From assembly GCA_022709605.1 (NCBI GenBank), contig JAKLIM010000262.1, positions 1-5,568 on the forward strand: a stretch of DNA of 5,568 nucleotides. The letters are read 5' to 3'. This DNA comes from Bacteroidota bacterium (GTDB taxonomy: Bacteria > Bacteroidota > Bacteroidia > Bacteroidales > Paludibacteraceae). The notes beneath the pieces are model-generated. The model was given only the letters and a program-made list of their open reading frames with translations. It ran no database searches and had not been told where the DNA came from. Position 1 is the stretch's first letter. The number at the start of each line of letters is the position of its first letter. A program made the position numbers and the translations under genes. This document shows, one piece after another, positions 5,361-5,568 of the stretch.

Positions 5361-5426
5361 CAAAGATGGGGCATTTATTCATGTTTGCTGTTACATTTTT
5401 CACTGAAATAGTTGTAAATTTCACTG
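5361..5426 (-). promoter_or_regulatory. Compound promoter/operator of the ice-binding-like gene, with two full boxes
   Basis: On the minus strand: CAGTGAA-ATT-TACAA at 5426-5412, then 16 nt to TGTAA at 5395-5391, then CATCTTTG at 5368-5361 (26 nt from TGTAA to TTTG). Uniquely, the second box is also complete: CAGTGAA-AAA-TGTAA at 5405-5391, exactly 21 bp from the first. This shows that the element is a direct repeat of one 15-bp site. The transcript start is expected near 5356, about 37 nt before the ATG. Confidence 0.75.
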
Positions 5427-5448
5427 TTTTAAAAGAACAAAGAGCAAA

Positions 5449-5568
5449 ATGCAAAGACTATTTTTTAAGTCTTTTTTTTATCTTAAAAATAACAATTTCT
5501 GGCATGGTGTCACCAAGCAAAAATCCAAAGGGTTTGAGTGGTTCGATACGGTCACAAATGACCTTGAT
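5449..5568 (+). CDS. Possible start of a divergent gene, cut by the window edge
   Basis: An ATG at 5449 preceded by an A-rich stretch (GAACAAAGAGCAAA), as usual before Bacteroidota starts, opens a frame that runs 40 codons to the edge: MQRLFFKSFFYLKNNNFWHG, VTKQKSKGFEWFDTVTNDLD. The composition looks protein-like, but I do not recognise a family. Its promoter would lie in the 130 bp shared with the ice-binding-like gene. A 7-bp hairpin (5453-5459 with 5468-5474) followed by T residues lies in its first codons. The opposite strand is also open in the same codon register, so this call competes with the minus-strand frame at 5458-5568; only one is likely real. Confidence 0.42.
   Translation, partial: MQRLFFKSFFYLKNNNFWHGVTKQKSKGFEWFDTVTNDLD
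5458..5568 (-). CDS. Alternative: C-terminal end of a minus-strand gene at the window edge
   Basis: The minus strand is open from the edge to a TAG at 5460-5458 and would encode 36 residues: IKVICDRIEPLKPFGFLLGD, TMPEIVIFKIKKRLKK. The basic tail is plausible for a protein end, and the stop lies 32 bp before the ice-binding-like gene's operator. It is the exact antisense of the plus-strand frame starting at 5449, so both are unlikely to be real. No convincing terminator follows on this strand. No family recognised. Confidence 0.27.
   Translation of the reverse strand: MKVICDRIEPLKPFGFLLGDTMPEIVIFKIKKRLKK

Noticed and set aside
5104..5406. 100-residue plus-strand frame
   Set aside because: Antisense to the signal peptide and N-terminus of the DUF3494 gene and crosses its promoter.
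5453..5474. Hairpin AAAGACT/AGTCTTT followed by T residues, as a terminator
   Set aside because: The AT-rich 7-bp stem is weak, and no plus-strand gene ends before it; it lies within either candidate edge gene.

Overview
The window looks like chromosomal DNA of an AT-rich member of the Bacteroidota. Four things point there: a secreted protein ending in a type IX secretion (T9SS) sorting domain, a lipoprotein whose Cys is followed by K-D-D as in Bacteroidota surface-export signals, A-rich start regions without Shine-Dalgarno sequences, and -7 boxes close to the phylum's TAnnTTTG. I cannot name a genus.

Layout, left to right. A duplicated CHRD-like lipoprotein (204-995, +) is followed by a strong hairpin terminator (1012-1051). 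This is shared with a convergent pair on the minus strand: a universal stress protein (1311-1769) and a 59-residue two-helix membrane protein (1074-1253). A gene-poor stretch (1770-2307) holds a short inverted repeat and nine 21-bp tandem repeats (2111-2299). Three minus-strand genes follow, each its own transcription unit: a small acidic protein (2308-2553), a two-domain OmpA-family envelope protein (2779-4131) with its terminator at 2719-2755, and a DUF3494 ice-binding-like T9SS-secreted protein (4347-5318) with its terminator at 4279-4321. The right edge is open in both directions and probably holds part of one more gene.

The main result is a shared promoter architecture. All five transcription units, on both strands, carry the same compound element in the orientation of their own gene: CAGTGAA-N3-TGTAA (last five bases TGCAA or TACAA in two cases), then exactly 16 nt, then a second TGTAA, then 25-26 nt, then a CAnnTTTG-like -7 box. 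The two TGTAA positions are 21 bp apart, two helical turns. The boxes would centre near -62 and -41 from the likely transcription start, where activators usually bind, and no consistent -33 TTG is present. I infer a single activator, possibly of the LytTR type that binds direct repeats at about 21-bp pitch, controlling a stress or envelope regulon: UspA, OmpA-like protein, surface lipoprotein, secreted adhesin or ice-binding protein, small membrane protein and small acidic protein. The 21-bp tandem array carries the same CAGTGAA word at the same pitch, so it may be a binding array or decoy for that regulator.
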